From Synechococcus sp. LA31 (lineage in GTDB: Bacteria; Cyanobacteriota; Cyanobacteriia; PCC-6307; Cyanobiaceae), in NCBI RefSeq assembly GCF_018502385.1, contig NZ_CP075523.1, positions 2,046,001 to 2,110,000 of the forward strand: DNA of 64,000 bases. The letters are read 5' to 3'. The first letter of the stretch is position 1; each line of letters starts with the position of its first letter. A model generated the notes under the pieces. The model was not told where the DNA came from. It made no database searches and was given only the letters and a program-made list of their open reading frames with translations. Shown one piece after another: positions 11,905 through 23,334 of this stretch. Both the position numbers and the translations under genes were made by a program.

Positions 11905-12894
11905 TTGCGGTTCCACATTCAGCAGGACAGCGACATCCCGGCATCGAGCCAGCTGTACAACCAGATCTGCTTCGCAATCGCCGCGCGCCACTTTCCGCCG
12001 GGGCATCGATTACCGAGCACGCGCCAGCTGGCGATGCAAACCGGCCTGCACCGCAACACGATCAGCAAGGTGTATCGGCAGCTGGAGAACGATGGCGTTG
12101 TCGAAGCCATGGCGGGCTCCGGCATCTATGTGCGCGACCAGCAGAATCCGCGCGACATCAAGCCGGCTCCCGGCCCCCGCAGCCGCCACCTGCCGGACAT
12201 CGACCGCGAGGTACGCCAAAGCGTGGACGGGCTGCTCAACGCTGGCTGCACCCTGCAGCAGGCGCGCGATTTGTTCACCCGCGAGATCGACTGGCGGCTG
12301 CGCTGCGGCGCCCGAGTGCTGGTGAGCACCCCCCGCGAAGACATCGGCGCCTCGATGCTGATCGCCGAAGAGCTCACGCCCCATCTGGATGTGCCGGTTG
12401 AGGTGGTGCCGATGGAGGAGCTGGAATGCATCCTCGAGAGCTCCAGCAACGGCACGGTGGTCACCAGCCGCTACTTCCTGCAGCCGGTGGAAGAGATCGC
12501 CCGCCGCCACAGCGTGCGCGCCGTGCCGGTCGACCTCAACGATTTCCGCCACGAGCTCGATCTGCTGAAAGACCTCAAGGCCGGCAGCTGCGTGGGCCTG
12601 GTGAGCATCAGCCCCGGCATCCTGCGCGCCGCCGAGGTGATCCTGCACAGCATGCGCGGCAATGAACTGCTGTTGATGACCGCCACCCCCGATGTGAGCA
12701 GCCGCCTGCTGGCACTACTGCGGGCATCAAGCCACGTGCTTTGCGATCGCCCCAGCCTGCCGCTGGTGGAGCAAAACCTGCGCCAGAACCGCGCCCAGCT
12801 GATGCGCCTGCCTCAGGTGCACTGCGCCCAGAGCTACCTGGGCAGCGCCACCATCGATCTGCTGCGCAAGGAAATCGGCCTGCTGGCGGCCTAA
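11905..12894 (+). CDS. GntR-family transcriptional regulator with ~250-aa effector region
   Basis: About 329 residues if started at TTG 11905 ('MRFHIQQDSDIP'); a TTG at 11890 is the alternative and no ATG fits. The N-terminal winged helix (~1-80) is clear: 'LYNQICFAIAARHFPPGHRLPSTRQLAMQTGLHRNTISKVY' contains the recognition helix. The C-terminal ~240 residues ('LVSISPGILRAAEVIL' and so on) resemble no standard GntR effector domain I know, although this architecture seems conserved among picocyanobacteria. Target genes unknown. Confidence 0.85.
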   Translation: MRFHIQQDSDIPASSQLYNQICFAIAARHFPPGHRLPSTRQLAMQTGLHRNTISKVYRQLENDGVVEAMAGSGIYVRDQQNPRDIKPAPGPRSRHLPDIDREVRQSVDGLLNAGCTLQQARDLFTREIDWRLRCGARVLVSTPREDIGASMLIAEELTPHLDVPVEVVPMEELECILESSSNGTVVTSRYFLQPVEEIARRHSVRAVPVDLNDFRHELDLLKDLKAGSCVGLVSISPGILRAAEVILHSMRGNELLLMTATPDVSSRLLALLRASSHVLCDRPSLPLVEQNLRQNRAQLMRLPQVHCAQSYLGSATIDLLRKEIGLLAA

Positions 12895-12910
12895 AGCCGA
12901 ACACCCCGCT

Positions 12911-13312
12911 TCATTCGAGCTGCCATTCCTCCACCGCAACACCCGGGATGCGGTGGAACTCCCGAGCGTGATTGGTGATCACCACGCTGTCTTCCGCGAG
13001 GGCGTGGGCCGCGATCATCAGATCCAGATTGCCAACAGGAGTGCCCGCAGCTTCCAGCTGAGCCCGAGTGCGGGCGTAGTGGTGCGTAGCCGCCATGGGC
13101 CAATCGAGGAGTTCAAAGCCCGAAAGCCAAGCTTCCACAGCCGCTTGAAACCGGGTGGAGCCCAATTTCTCAGCTCCGAAGCGCAGCTCAGCAGCCACGA
13201 TGGCTGATAGCCAGAGCTGCCCACGATCCAGCTGGCGGAAGCGCTCCACCATCTGCAGCGGGCGCCGACGAAGCACATAGCTGCAGATGGTGGTATCGAG
13301 GGTGCGCCTCAC
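12911..13312 (-). CDS. vapC: VapC PIN-domain toxin
   Basis: 133 residues. PIN acidic residues: Asp in 'RTLDTTICSYVLRRRP', Glu in 'SAIVAAELRFGAEK', Asp in 'VGNLDLMIAAHALAEDSVVITN', followed by the family end 'EFHRIPGVAVEEW'. This is the VapC type that cleaves the initiator tRNA anticodon loop in enterobacteria (family knowledge). The ATG overlaps the antitoxin stop by four bases (ATGA). The pair is divergent from cysE. Confidence 0.93.
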   Translation of the reverse strand: MRRTLDTTICSYVLRRRPLQMVERFRQLDRGQLWLSAIVAAELRFGAEKLGSTRFQAAVEAWLSGFELLDWPMAATHHYARTRAQLEAAGTPVGNLDLMIAAHALAEDSVVITNHAREFHRIPGVAVEEWQLE

Positions 13313-13572
13313 GACCAGTCGCGCTCCTGAGGCAACTGATCGCCGCGATCCTCGAGAAACTGATCAGGCAGAGCAGGATGTTCGGCATAGAAGCGCTGGA
13401 GCCAGTCGGCCAGCCCCTCGGCGGGGTCGACACAGGGCTGCACCCACAAGCCATCGCCCATGGGCTCAATCTCCACATCAGACCCACGCAGCCGCAACCT
13501 GGCCGGCAACCGCAGGGCCTGACTGCGGCCGCTCATGAACAATCGGGCACGCACCACACGCAGCAACGTCAT
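13309..13572 (-). CDS. vapB: VapB antitoxin, AbrB/SpoVT type
   Basis: 87 residues. The swapped-hairpin DNA-binding domain is visible at '[21 protein letters not shown]', followed by '[14 protein letters not shown]' and a flexible C-terminal tail for toxin binding. The start could be the ATG at 13572 or a GTG six codons in. Just upstream, GTCATA occurs twice, 13 bases apart (13568-13573 and 13581-13586, overlapping the start codon region), a possible operator half-site pair. Confidence 0.9.
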   Translation of the reverse strand: MTLLRVVRARLFMSGRSQALRLPARLRLRGSDVEIEPMGDGLWVQPCVDPAEGLADWLQRFYAEHPALPDQFLEDRGDQLPQERDWS

Positions 13573-13627
13573 ATCGCATTGTCATACTACTTTTGCCTGC
13601 GGCCGCGCCACACGCCAGACTCTGCCG

Positions 13628-14380
13628 ATGCTCAACGCCCTGCGCGCCGACCTGGCGATCATCAAGGAGCGCGACCCGGCGGCTCGTGGGGTGCTGGAGA
13701 TCCTGTGCTGCTACCCCGGCCTGCACGCCCTCACCTTGCATCGCTTCAGCCATCGCCTCTGGCGGTTGCGCTGGCCGCTCACCCCGCTGGTGGCACGCCT
13801 GCTCAGCCAAGTGGGCCGCTGGCTCACGGGCATCGAAATTCATCCGGGCGCCCAGATCGGCCGGGGCGTGTTCATCGACCACGGCATGGGCGTAGTGATC
13901 GGTGAAACGGCCGTGATCGGCAATCAATGCCTGCTGTATCAAGGGGTGACCCTCGGGGGCACCGGCAAGGCCCACGGCAAGCGCCACCCCACCCTGGAGC
14001 CCAACGTGGTGGTGGGCGCCGGCGCCAAGGTGCTGGGCGCCATCCAGGTGGGCGCCAACACACGCATCGGCGCCGGCTCGGTGGTGCTGCGCGATGTGGC
14101 ACCCGACAGCACCGTGGTGGGCATCCCCGGCCGCGTGGTGCACCAGAGCGGCGTGCGCATCGACCCCCTGGCCCACTCGGCGCTGCCGGATACCGAAGCA
14201 CGGGTGATCCGCAACCTGATGGAGCGCATCGATCAGCTGGAGGGGGAGCTGGCCCGCACCCAGGCCTGCCTGCGGGAGCTGGCGGCAGGGCGGCCGCTTC
14301 GCGAAGCCTGCCGCGGGGAAGCTCAGAACCTCAAGGATCGTGAGATTCTTGAATTCCTGGGAGATGAGCAGCGCCAATGA
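13628..14380 (+). CDS. cysE: Serine O-acetyltransferase
   Basis: 250 residues from ATG 13628. It acetylates L-serine with acetyl-CoA, the first step of cysteine synthesis. The left-handed beta-helix hexapeptide repeats are plain ('[28 protein letters not shown]'), as are '[17 protein letters not shown]' (active-site His) and 'GIPGRVV'. The N-terminal ~60-residue helical region is of the shorter cyanobacterial type. A C-terminal ~45-residue predicted coiled coil ('[18 protein letters not shown]') exceeds the core. Its stop overlaps the exporter permease start (ATGA), although the functions are unrelated. Confidence 0.96.
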   Translation: MLNALRADLAIIKERDPAARGVLEILCCYPGLHALTLHRFSHRLWRLRWPLTPLVARLLSQVGRWLTGIEIHPGAQIGRGVFIDHGMGVVIGETAVIGNQCLLYQGVTLGGTGKAHGKRHPTLEPNVVVGAGAKVLGAIQVGANTRIGAGSVVLRDVAPDSTVVGIPGRVVHQSGVRIDPLAHSALPDTEARVIRNLMERIDQLEGELARTQACLRELAAGRPLREACRGEAQNLKDREILEFLGDEQRQ

Positions 14381-15195
14381 AGACCTTGGGTCTGGCGCCG
14401 TCGTTTTTAAGAACCCTTCAGCAGCAGCGCACGCTGCTATGGCGGCTCACGCAACGAGAAGTGGCCGGGCGATACCGCGGCTCCGTGCTGGGTTGGGGCT
14501 GGAGCCTGCTCAACCCCCTGATGATGTTGGGGGTGTACACGTTTGTGTTCTCCACGGTCTTCAAAGCCCGCTGGCCGGATCTGCAGCAGGCCGGCTCGCT
14601 GGGGTTTGCGATCAACCTGTTTGCCGGGCTGATCGTGTTCAACCTGTTTGCCGAATGCGTGGGCAAGGCTCCCACCCTGGTGCTCAGCCAGCCGAGCTAC
14701 GTCACCAAGGTGGTGTTTCCGCTGGAGGTGCTCAGTGCCGTGGCCGTGGGAGCAGCCGCTTTTCATGCGTGTACCAGCCTGGTGGTGTTAGCGGGATTCC
14801 AACTGATCGCCACGGGAGGGATTCCGCCCACGGCCCTGTGGCTGCCGGTGGTGTGGCTGCCACTGGGATTGGGCTGCCTGGCCCTGTGCTGGGTGTTATC
14901 GGCGCTGGGGGTGTACCTACGCGATCTGCCGCAACTGGTGAGCGTGGGGCTGAGTGTGCTGATGTTTTTAAGTGCTGTGTTTTATCCGATCTCAGCCCTG
15001 CCGGAGCGTTGGCAACCCGTGCTGCTCACGAATCCACTGGTGTTGGTGATCGAGCAGACGCGCCGCGTGCTGGTGCGAGGCGAGCACCCGGCGGCGGCGT
15101 ATGTGCTGCTGGGCATTCCCGCGGCTGTGCTGGGCTGCGAGCTGGGGTTCCGTCTGTTTCAGAAAGCCCGGCGGGGCTTTGCCGATGTGATCTGA
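14377..15195 (+). CDS. Polysaccharide ABC exporter permease (Wzm-like)
   Basis: 272 residues with six predicted membrane segments, ABC2_membrane family. It begins with an amphipathic N terminus ('[38 protein letters not shown]'), the signature of O-antigen, teichoic acid or capsule export permeases. It works with the ATPase encoded eight bases downstream to move undecaprenyl-linked glycan across the inner membrane. The pair sits between cysE and secA, apart from the main glycan island. Confidence 0.93.
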   Translation: MKTLGLAPSFLRTLQQQRTLLWRLTQREVAGRYRGSVLGWGWSLLNPLMMLGVYTFVFSTVFKARWPDLQQAGSLGFAINLFAGLIVFNLFAECVGKAPTLVLSQPSYVTKVVFPLEVLSAVAVGAAAFHACTSLVVLAGFQLIATGGIPPTALWLPVVWLPLGLGCLALCWVLSALGVYLRDLPQLVSVGLSVLMFLSAVFYPISALPERWQPVLLTNPLVLVIEQTRRVLVRGEHPAAAYVLLGIPAAVLGCELGFRLFQKARRGFADVI

Positions 15196-16490
15196 GTACA
15201 ACATGACCACCGCAATCGCCATCCACGCCAGCAATCTGGGTAAGTGCTACCGGATCTTTGAGTCGCCCAGAGCGCGCCTGGCCCAGGGGATCTGGGGCGA
15301 GCGGCGGCAGCTCTTTCAGGAAAAGTGGGCCCTACGCGGGGTGAGCTTTGAGCTGCCCGCAGGCCAAACCCTCGGTGTCGTAGGGCGCAACGGCTCGGGC
15401 AAAAGCACCCTGCTGCAATTGCTCTGCGGCACGCTCACGCCCACGGAAGGGGCAGTGCATTGCCAGGGCCGCGTGGCCGGCCTGCTGGAGCTTGGCAGCG
15501 GCTTCAATCCGGAATTCAGCGGTATCGAAAATGTGTTTCTCAACGCCTCACTGCTGGGCCTCAATCAACGGCAAACGGAATCAAAGCTCGATGCAATCTT
15601 GGCCTTTGCCGACATCGGCGAGTATGTGCACCAGCCGGTGAAAACCTATTCCAGTGGCATGGCTCTACGGCTGGCCTTTGCTGTGCAAGCCAACATCGAC
15701 CCCGACATCCTGATTGTGGATGAAGCACTGGCAGTGGGTGATGAACTGTTCCAGAAAAAGTGCTACGCCCGCCTGAGCCAACTGAAGGCCTCCGGCACCT
15801 CGATCCTGCTGGTGACCCACAGCTGCGCCCAGATCATTCAGCACTGCGATCAGGCGCTGCTGCTGCACAAAGGAAGGCCGCAATTAATGGGCAAACCATC
15901 CCTGGTAACCACCACCTATCAGCAGCTGGCCAATGCTCCGGATGCGGAATGGGCTGCGGTGATCGAACGCAAACGGGCGCTGCAACACACCGAGGTCACA
16001 GCCGAACCACAAACCCAAGCGATCGACACCAGCCTGGTGCCGAAAAGCCGTGAGATCTACGCCAGCCAGGGCGTGGAGATCAAGAGCATCAGCATCGAAT
16101 CGCCCGACGGCCAGCCGCTCAACCAGATCCCCTTTCGAGCTGCCTTCCAGCTGCGCTTCCGCTATGAGGCCGCTGCAGATTTAACCGCCAGGGCTCTGCG
16201 CTGCGGCTGCCACATCGCCAGCACCCAGGGGCTGCGGGTCACCGGGCAGGCATTTCCCCTCGAAGGCGATCGCTTCATGGCTGAACCGAGCCAAAGCTGG
16301 GAGCTGTTGTTCAGCTTTGGGCCCGGACTGCTACCGGGGGTGTATTTCGTAGGCGGCGGCGTGTGGCCGGCGGAGCAGCCGGGCCAATTCCTGCACCGGG
16401 TGGTGGATTACACCGCTTTTCGCGTGCTGGCCAGCCCAGAGAGCACTCCGGCTGGCTTGTGCGATTTGAGTGCCGGCCCAGCAGAGCTGA

Positions 16491-19361
<2,871 letters not shown>

Positions 19362-19391
19362 GGAATCGGGCCGATATGCGCTGGGGGCAGC

Positions 19392-20720
19392 CTACTGAGA
19401 GCAGGCGGGGAGGCCCTGGGCGGGATTCACGCCTGCAGCAACCATTCGAGCGCCGAGCTCCAGATCACAGTGTCCGGCCATTCGCCGGCGGGTGGCGGCA
19501 TCACGGAGATCGGCACACACCTGAATCAGCTCGCGCCGGCCATCGGCAAAGCGAGCGTGGAAATCCACCTCGAAGCCATCGGCCGTGCGCAAATACCCCA
19601 CCTCAGCGCCCCGTCGCAACAACTCCAGCAGCACCACCGTTTCGAGCGCATGAGCGAGATTGCTGCGCCCATCCAGCTCATAGAGGGGCAAGAGGCCCGG
19701 ATCAATCGGGACAACCTTGCGGGGCAGGGTCATGCGGCGGCGTAGGGAGCCGCCCACCACCGAGAGGGTGCGAATCAGGAAGGCACTCTCAAGATGATCC
19801 ACCAGCTCGGCCAGGTGTTCGCGGCTGATCGCCACACCCTGGTTTTTGAGAGCGCCGTGCAGGCGGTTGAGGCTGAAGCCACCGCCGCCGTGGCTGAGCA
19901 GCTGCCGCACCAGCCATTGCAACGCCAGGGGCTGGCGCACGGCATGGCGCTCGATCACATCGCGCAGCACGGTGCTGTCCACATAACTACTCAGCAACAG
20001 CCGCCGGCTGCGCTCATCGAGCTGCTGCAGCTCCGGAAAACCACCACGCTGCAGGTAGAGCTCCAGCTGATGGGACAACTGAGAGCGCTCGGCACTGCTC
20101 CAGCGATCACTGGGCTGCTCGGGCTCCAGGCCCATGTGGCGCAGACTCTCGCGAAAACTGAAGGGGAACACCACCGCCTCCACGGCACGGCCGCGCAGGC
20201 TGCTGGCGATCTCGCTGGAGAGCATCTCGGCTGAGGAACCGCTCACCACCACGTCGATGGGTTCACTGTCCATCACACGGCGCACGAAGCCCTCCCATCC
20301 GGGAATGCGCTGGATCTCATCGAGAAAGAGGCAGCCCCGCTGAGTGCCGCTGCGCAGCTCGGGCTGGAGCTGAAACAAGGTTTCCAGCAGCTGGTCCAAC
20401 AGCTCCACCCCTGGGGAATGGGCCAGCAGGCGTTCATCCTCGAGCGACACCAGCGGCAGCCAGGCCCGCTCCGCGGCGGCCGCCACGCGCTCACCCAGCT
20501 CCTGCCAGAGCAGCGACGTTTTACCGCTGCGGCGCATACCGATCACCGCAAGGGTTTTGCCGGGGATCCTGGGGATCTAGATGTCGCGGCGCGTGAGCCG
20601 GGGCAGTGGCTGCTGCACGCCATCCAACAGCTTCTGGCGCAGCAACTGCTGGAGAGCGACCGGAATCTTGTCGCCACTGCCGACAAGTTGACCAACCCCT
20701 GAACGCCTGGCCGCTTTCAT
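19392..20720 (-). pseudogene. AAA+DUF4143 ATPase interrupted by an in-frame amber codon
   Basis: Read from ATG 20720 the frame gives 47 residues ending 'PLPRLTRRDI', a TAG at 20577-20579, then continues without frameshift 'IPRIPGKTLAVIGMRRSGKTSLLWQ' and on to 19392. The part after the stop is a complete AAA_14/DUF4143 ATPase: Walker A 'GMRRSGKT', Walker B 'CLFLDEIQ', sensor 'VVVSGSSAEML', DUF4143 region with 'FPFSFRE' and a C-terminal nuclease-like stretch ('GFEVDFHARF'). The 'TRRDI..P.IPGK' linker is what the family has before Walker A, so the amber codon interrupts a real gene. A GTG at 20546 could restart a protein lacking the N-terminal ~58 residues. Function of the family is unknown. Confidence 0.75.
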
Positions 20721-20726
20721 CAGCGA

Positions 20727-20753
20727 GGGTAGATTAATAACAATCTTCTACCC
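20727..20753. promoter_or_regulatory. Inverted repeat before vapBC (operator candidate)
   Basis: GGGTAGA and TCTACCC, seven-base arms with a 13-base AT-rich centre containing TTAATAAC. It lies 10 bases before the vapB ATG and overlaps the probable -10 region. Most likely the autoregulatory site of the VapBC complex. Confidence 0.5.
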
Positions 20754-20763
20754 AGGCAGTGCC

Positions 20764-21018
20764 ATGGGCATGAACATCAAGGACCCGCAGGTGCACGCCA
20801 TGGCCAAGGAGCTGGCGGCCCGCCGTGGCACAAGCGTCACCGACGCAGTGCGCCAAGCGCTCAGGGTGGAACTGGAGCGGAGCCACACAGCTGACGCCGC
20901 CAGGCAGGAGGAACTTCAGGCCCTGTTGGTTCGCTTCCGCCAACTCCACTGGCCGGAAGGCGTGAGCAGCAAGGAAGCACAGGACGCTCTCTATGACGAC
21001 CAGGGGCTGCCGGCGTGA
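20764..21018 (+). CDS. vapB: VapB antitoxin (Rv0623/PSK type)
   Basis: 84 residues. N-terminal ribbon-helix-helix fold with the family opening 'MGMNIKDPQVHAMAKELAARRGTSVTDAVRQAL', then a C-terminal arm ('LHWPEGVSSKEAQDALYDDQGLP') that inserts into the PIN toxin active site. The stop overlaps the toxin start. Preceded by the inverted repeat at 20727-20753. Confidence 0.93.
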   Translation: MGMNIKDPQVHAMAKELAARRGTSVTDAVRQALRVELERSHTADAARQEELQALLVRFRQLHWPEGVSSKEAQDALYDDQGLPA

Positions 21019-21407
21019 TGGTGGTGGACACCTCCGCTCTGGTGGCCATCCTCAAAGTGGAACCGGATGCGAGCACGCTCCTGAGCTGCCTGGGCAACAG
21101 CGGTGCCAATCGCATCGCCACCGCAACGCTGCTGGAAGCGCAGATGGTGGTGATCAGCCAGCTGGGAGAGGCGGGAGTCCCGGAACTGGAGCTCCTGCTG
21201 AACCGGGCGCCAATCCAGGTGGTGCCGTTCAACGCCGACCACATGCGCTGGGCGCTGCACGGTTGGCGCCACTACGGCAAGGGACGGCACCAGGCGGCGC
21301 TCAACATGGGGGACTGCATCAGCTACGGGCTAGCCAAGGCGATGGATGCGCCGCTGCTGTTCAAGGGCGAGGATTTCCAACACACCGATGTGAAGGTGCC
21401 CGCTTGA
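21015..21407 (+). CDS. vapC: VapC PIN-domain toxin
   Basis: 130 residues from GTG 21015 (GTGA overlap) or 129 from ATG 21018. PIN acidic residues are in 'MVVDTSALVAILK', 'LLEAQMVV', 'NMGDCISYGLAKAMDAPLLFKGEDF'. This matches the subclass paired with Rv0623-type VapB. Its stop overlaps the TTG start of the GNAT gene (TTGA), so the three reading frames are contiguous. Confidence 0.93.
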   Translation: MMVVDTSALVAILKVEPDASTLLSCLGNSGANRIATATLLEAQMVVISQLGEAGVPELELLLNRAPIQVVPFNADHMRWALHGWRHYGKGRHQAALNMGDCISYGLAKAMDAPLLFKGEDFQHTDVKVPA

Positions 21408-21844
21408 GCGCCGCGCCCATTCAGCTGATCCGCCACCGCCGCGGCGCCTGGCGCCTGCGCCGCGCCCCGGGCCAGCTGCGCCAGCTCCAGCACCTTCTTG
21501 ATGCGCATAGCTTTTGGGCCAACGGCCGCTCGCGGCGCGAACTGAGCCGGATGCTGGCCGGTAGCCAGGCGGTGGTGAGCGCCTGGCAGGCCTCACACCT
21601 CGTGGGGTTTGGCCGCGCCACAAGCGATGGCGTGTTCCGCGCCGTGCTCTGGGATGTGGTGGTGGCTGGCGAGCACCAAGGTCGCGGCCTTGGCCGGCGA
21701 ATCGTGGAGGCGCTGCTGCAGGAGCCGGCCCTTCAGGGGGTGGAACGGGTGTATCTGATGACCACTAACAGCTCCGGCTTCTACGAACAGCTGGGCTTCA
21801 CGGCCGTGGACAGCCAGCGGCTGATGCTGCGCCAGGGCCGCTAG
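21404..21844 (+). CDS. GNAT-family N-acetyltransferase
   Basis: 146 residues from TTG 21404. The acetyl-CoA-binding motif A is clear ('LWDVVVAGEHQGRGLGRRIVEALL') and motif B ends 'GFYEQLGF'. An 'IRHRRGAWRLR' N terminus and 'RMLAGSQAVVSAW' recall a GNAT family widespread in picocyanobacteria, so it is probably a core gene rather than part of the TA module. The TTG start overlapping the toxin stop suggests the vapBC module landed directly on its 5' end. Substrate unknown. GNAT toxins of the TacT type pair with RHH antitoxins, but the resemblance here is not specific. Confidence 0.8.
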   Translation: MSAAPIQLIRHRRGAWRLRRAPGQLRQLQHLLDAHSFWANGRSRRELSRMLAGSQAVVSAWQASHLVGFGRATSDGVFRAVLWDVVVAGEHQGRGLGRRIVEALLQEPALQGVERVYLMTTNSSGFYEQLGFTAVDSQRLMLRQGR

Positions 21845-21992
21845 AGCAGTTGCCGTGGCTGGCCCAGCCAGCCACGGCGGCCTCATGGATGTCTTCAAGG
21901 CTTGCCTTGCGTTCCGAACGACCTGCCAGCACACCAAAAACAGCCTTGATGCTTTCAGTGGCCGGCTCGAGATCGAGCTCAAGGCGTCCCAT
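21798..21992 (-). CDS. Short ORF after the PIN toxin, resembling an antitoxin tail
   Basis: 64 codons from ATG 21992, which overlaps the preceding toxin stop by 14 bases. Residues ~12-44 ('ESIKAVFGVLAGRSERKASLEDIHEAAV') are like the C-terminal tail of AbrB-type VapB antitoxins, where a 'SLEDMdaAI' end is common, but no DNA-binding domain precedes it. The last ~17 residues run antisense through the hairpin and the GNAT gene. It may be a remnant or a chance frame; no ribosome-binding site was identified. Confidence 0.25.
   Translation of the reverse strand: MGRLELDLEPATESIKAVFGVLAGRSERKASLEDIHEAAVAGWASHGNCSSGPGAASAAGCPRP
21852..21878. repeat. 12-base perfect hairpin after the GNAT gene
   Basis: GCCGTGGCTGGC, a three-base loop and its exact complement GCCAGCCACGGC. 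It begins eight bases after the GNAT stop. There is no downstream T-run, so it is not a canonical intrinsic terminator, but a stem this strong between convergent units could stabilise or end transcripts from both sides. Confidence 0.7.
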
Positions 21993-22515
21993 GTGTCTCG
22001 CCAACCTGCCGCAACACCGCTGCAATTAATCCATCTCCAAGGTAGTAACCCTGCTCACGCAAAGCCAGCAAAAGCGGCCCACAGGCACGAACGAGACCTT
22101 GCTCCTTGGCCAGCACGAGCACGGCAGCCGTTCCGATCACAGCCAACCCTTGGCACCGGGCCTCCGCCCGACCGCAGCGGTCATCGATCACGAGCAGAAC
22201 CTCATCTCCAGAGGCGCGCCGCTGAAGGGCCGTGCCGATAGCACTGGCCTCTCCAGCATCAACACCAGGATTGAGCGGAGCCCAGGGAAGGGTGCAAGGC
22301 CCGGCTACGCGCAGCCAGCCCTGATCACAGGCCTCCTGCAGCAGCACCGTGCCAGGAAGAGATGGCACAGTACCGCTCACTACTTCAGTGAGACCCAGCT
22401 CAGCAGCAATCACCTCGGTGATCCACACAGTGGTGAAGAGATCACGCAGCAGCTGCAACCTCTCAATGCGGGCCAGGCCGATCAATGGGCCGGCATCCGC
22501 CAGTACAACGCGCAT
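21979..22515 (-). CDS. DUF3368-type PIN-domain toxin
   Basis: 178 residues. The opening 'MRVVLADAGPLIGLARIERLQLL' and the middle 'GEASAIGTALQRR' ... 'LLVIDDRCGRAEARCQGLAVIGTAAVL' match the DUF3368 branch of PIN proteins (predicted nucleic-acid-binding), with acidic residues at the expected places. The tail 'GYYLGDGLIAAVL' is also typical. Lies 12 bases after a UPF0175-type antitoxin, the usual partner of this toxin class. Cleaved RNA unknown. Confidence 0.88.
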   Translation of the reverse strand: MRVVLADAGPLIGLARIERLQLLRDLFTTVWITEVIAAELGLTEVVSGTVPSLPGTVLLQEACDQGWLRVAGPCTLPWAPLNPGVDAGEASAIGTALQRRASGDEVLLVIDDRCGRAEARCQGLAVIGTAAVLVLAKEQGLVRACGPLLLALREQGYYLGDGLIAAVLRQVGETHGTP

Positions 22516-22527
22516 CGCCGGGCTGGA

Positions 22528-22878
22528 TCAGGCTCCCTGCCCGAGCCAGCGGCGGGCCTGAGCGAGTTCATCATCCAGGTCGGCATCGCTGGCATCCGCC
22601 ACAGGGATCCGGAGCGAGGCCAGTATCTCCAGGAACCGCGGTAGCGGCATCCCGGCGATGCGCGCCGCTGAACCCACGGATAGGGAGCCGGCCTGAAACA
22701 GCGACAACGCCAGACCCGATCGCACCGCGGCTGTATCCGGCAAGCCCAGGCGATCCAAAGCCACCACGAGCGCAGTGGGCTCCTGATGACTGGTGACCAC
22801 AGCCATCGCATCCGCCTCAGCGGCTCGGAGCACCGTGGATGGATTGCTCTTGAGCTGGCGAACCGAAAAGGCCTGCAT
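22528..22878 (-). CDS. Antitoxin fusing a Phd-like N terminus to a UPF0175 domain
   Basis: 116 residues from ATG 22878. Residues 1-45 ('MQAFSVRQLKSNPSTVLRAA' ... 'EPTALVVALDRL') look like the Phd/YefM fold; residues ~55-105 ('LALSLFQAGSLSVGSAARIAGMPLPRFLEILA') are the helix-turn-helix UPF0175 domain. The C terminus ('LDDELAQARRWLG') probably binds the PIN toxin. Such a fusion carries two potential DNA-binding modules. In-frame codons upstream to 23010 overlap the divergent RHH gene and are rejected. Confidence 0.8.
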   Translation of the reverse strand: MQAFSVRQLKSNPSTVLRAAEADAMAVVTSHQEPTALVVALDRLGLPDTAAVRSGLALSLFQAGSLSVGSAARIAGMPLPRFLEILASLRIPVADASDADLDDELAQARRWLGQGA

Positions 22879-22953
22879 ACTGTTCCTACGCCCTGTGGCC
22901 ATCATGCCCCAGAGAACCAGTTCCGGCTGAACGGACGCACGCAGAAGGAAGCC

Positions 22954-23175
22954 GTGCGAAGGCTGTACATCCACCACATCCCTGACGCAGTGGCCGAGCA
23001 GCTGGAACACCTAGCTCAACGCGCAGGAGTGTCGCTGAGCACATTCGCGTTGCGGGAACTCACCGAGGCAGCAAAGCGAGCCGATCACGCCAGCCTCCTA
23101 TCCAGCCTGGCTCCACAGCCCATCCAACGCAGCACGATCCTCGAAGCACTGGACGCCTGTCGCGGCGAGCGTTAG
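22954..23175 (+). CDS. Orphan ribbon-helix-helix antitoxin (FitA/VapB-like)
   Basis: 73 residues from GTG 22954 ('MRRLYIHHIPDAVAEQLEHLAQRAGVSLSTFALREL'). The beta strand plus two helices fit an Arc/FitA-type RHH antitoxin; the tail ('RSTILEALDACRGER') fits the toxin-binding end. In intact modules a PIN gene starts at or over this stop codon. Here no PIN reading frame follows; the next gene on this strand is an ATPase 159 bases on. It is therefore a solitary antitoxin, either a remnant or one that cross-neutralises another VapC. Confidence 0.65.
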   Translation: MRRLYIHHIPDAVAEQLEHLAQRAGVSLSTFALRELTEAAKRADHASLLSSLAPQPIQRSTILEALDACRGER

Positions 23176-23334
23176 GCGTCGCGACAGCGGGCTTGGTGGC
23201 CTGCAAACGCAACAAACAACTCCATCCATAGCTTCCGCACAGTCCGTACAGAAGCCCGAACAGCGCCGCACCAATCACCGCAACCACGCCGACGCGAGCA
23301 AAATGGCGATTGAAACTCCATTTCGGCAGCAAAA

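Noticed and set aside
21852-21878. Intrinsic terminator for the GNAT gene
   Set aside because: The stem is excellent but no run of T follows on either strand, so it is listed only as a repeat.
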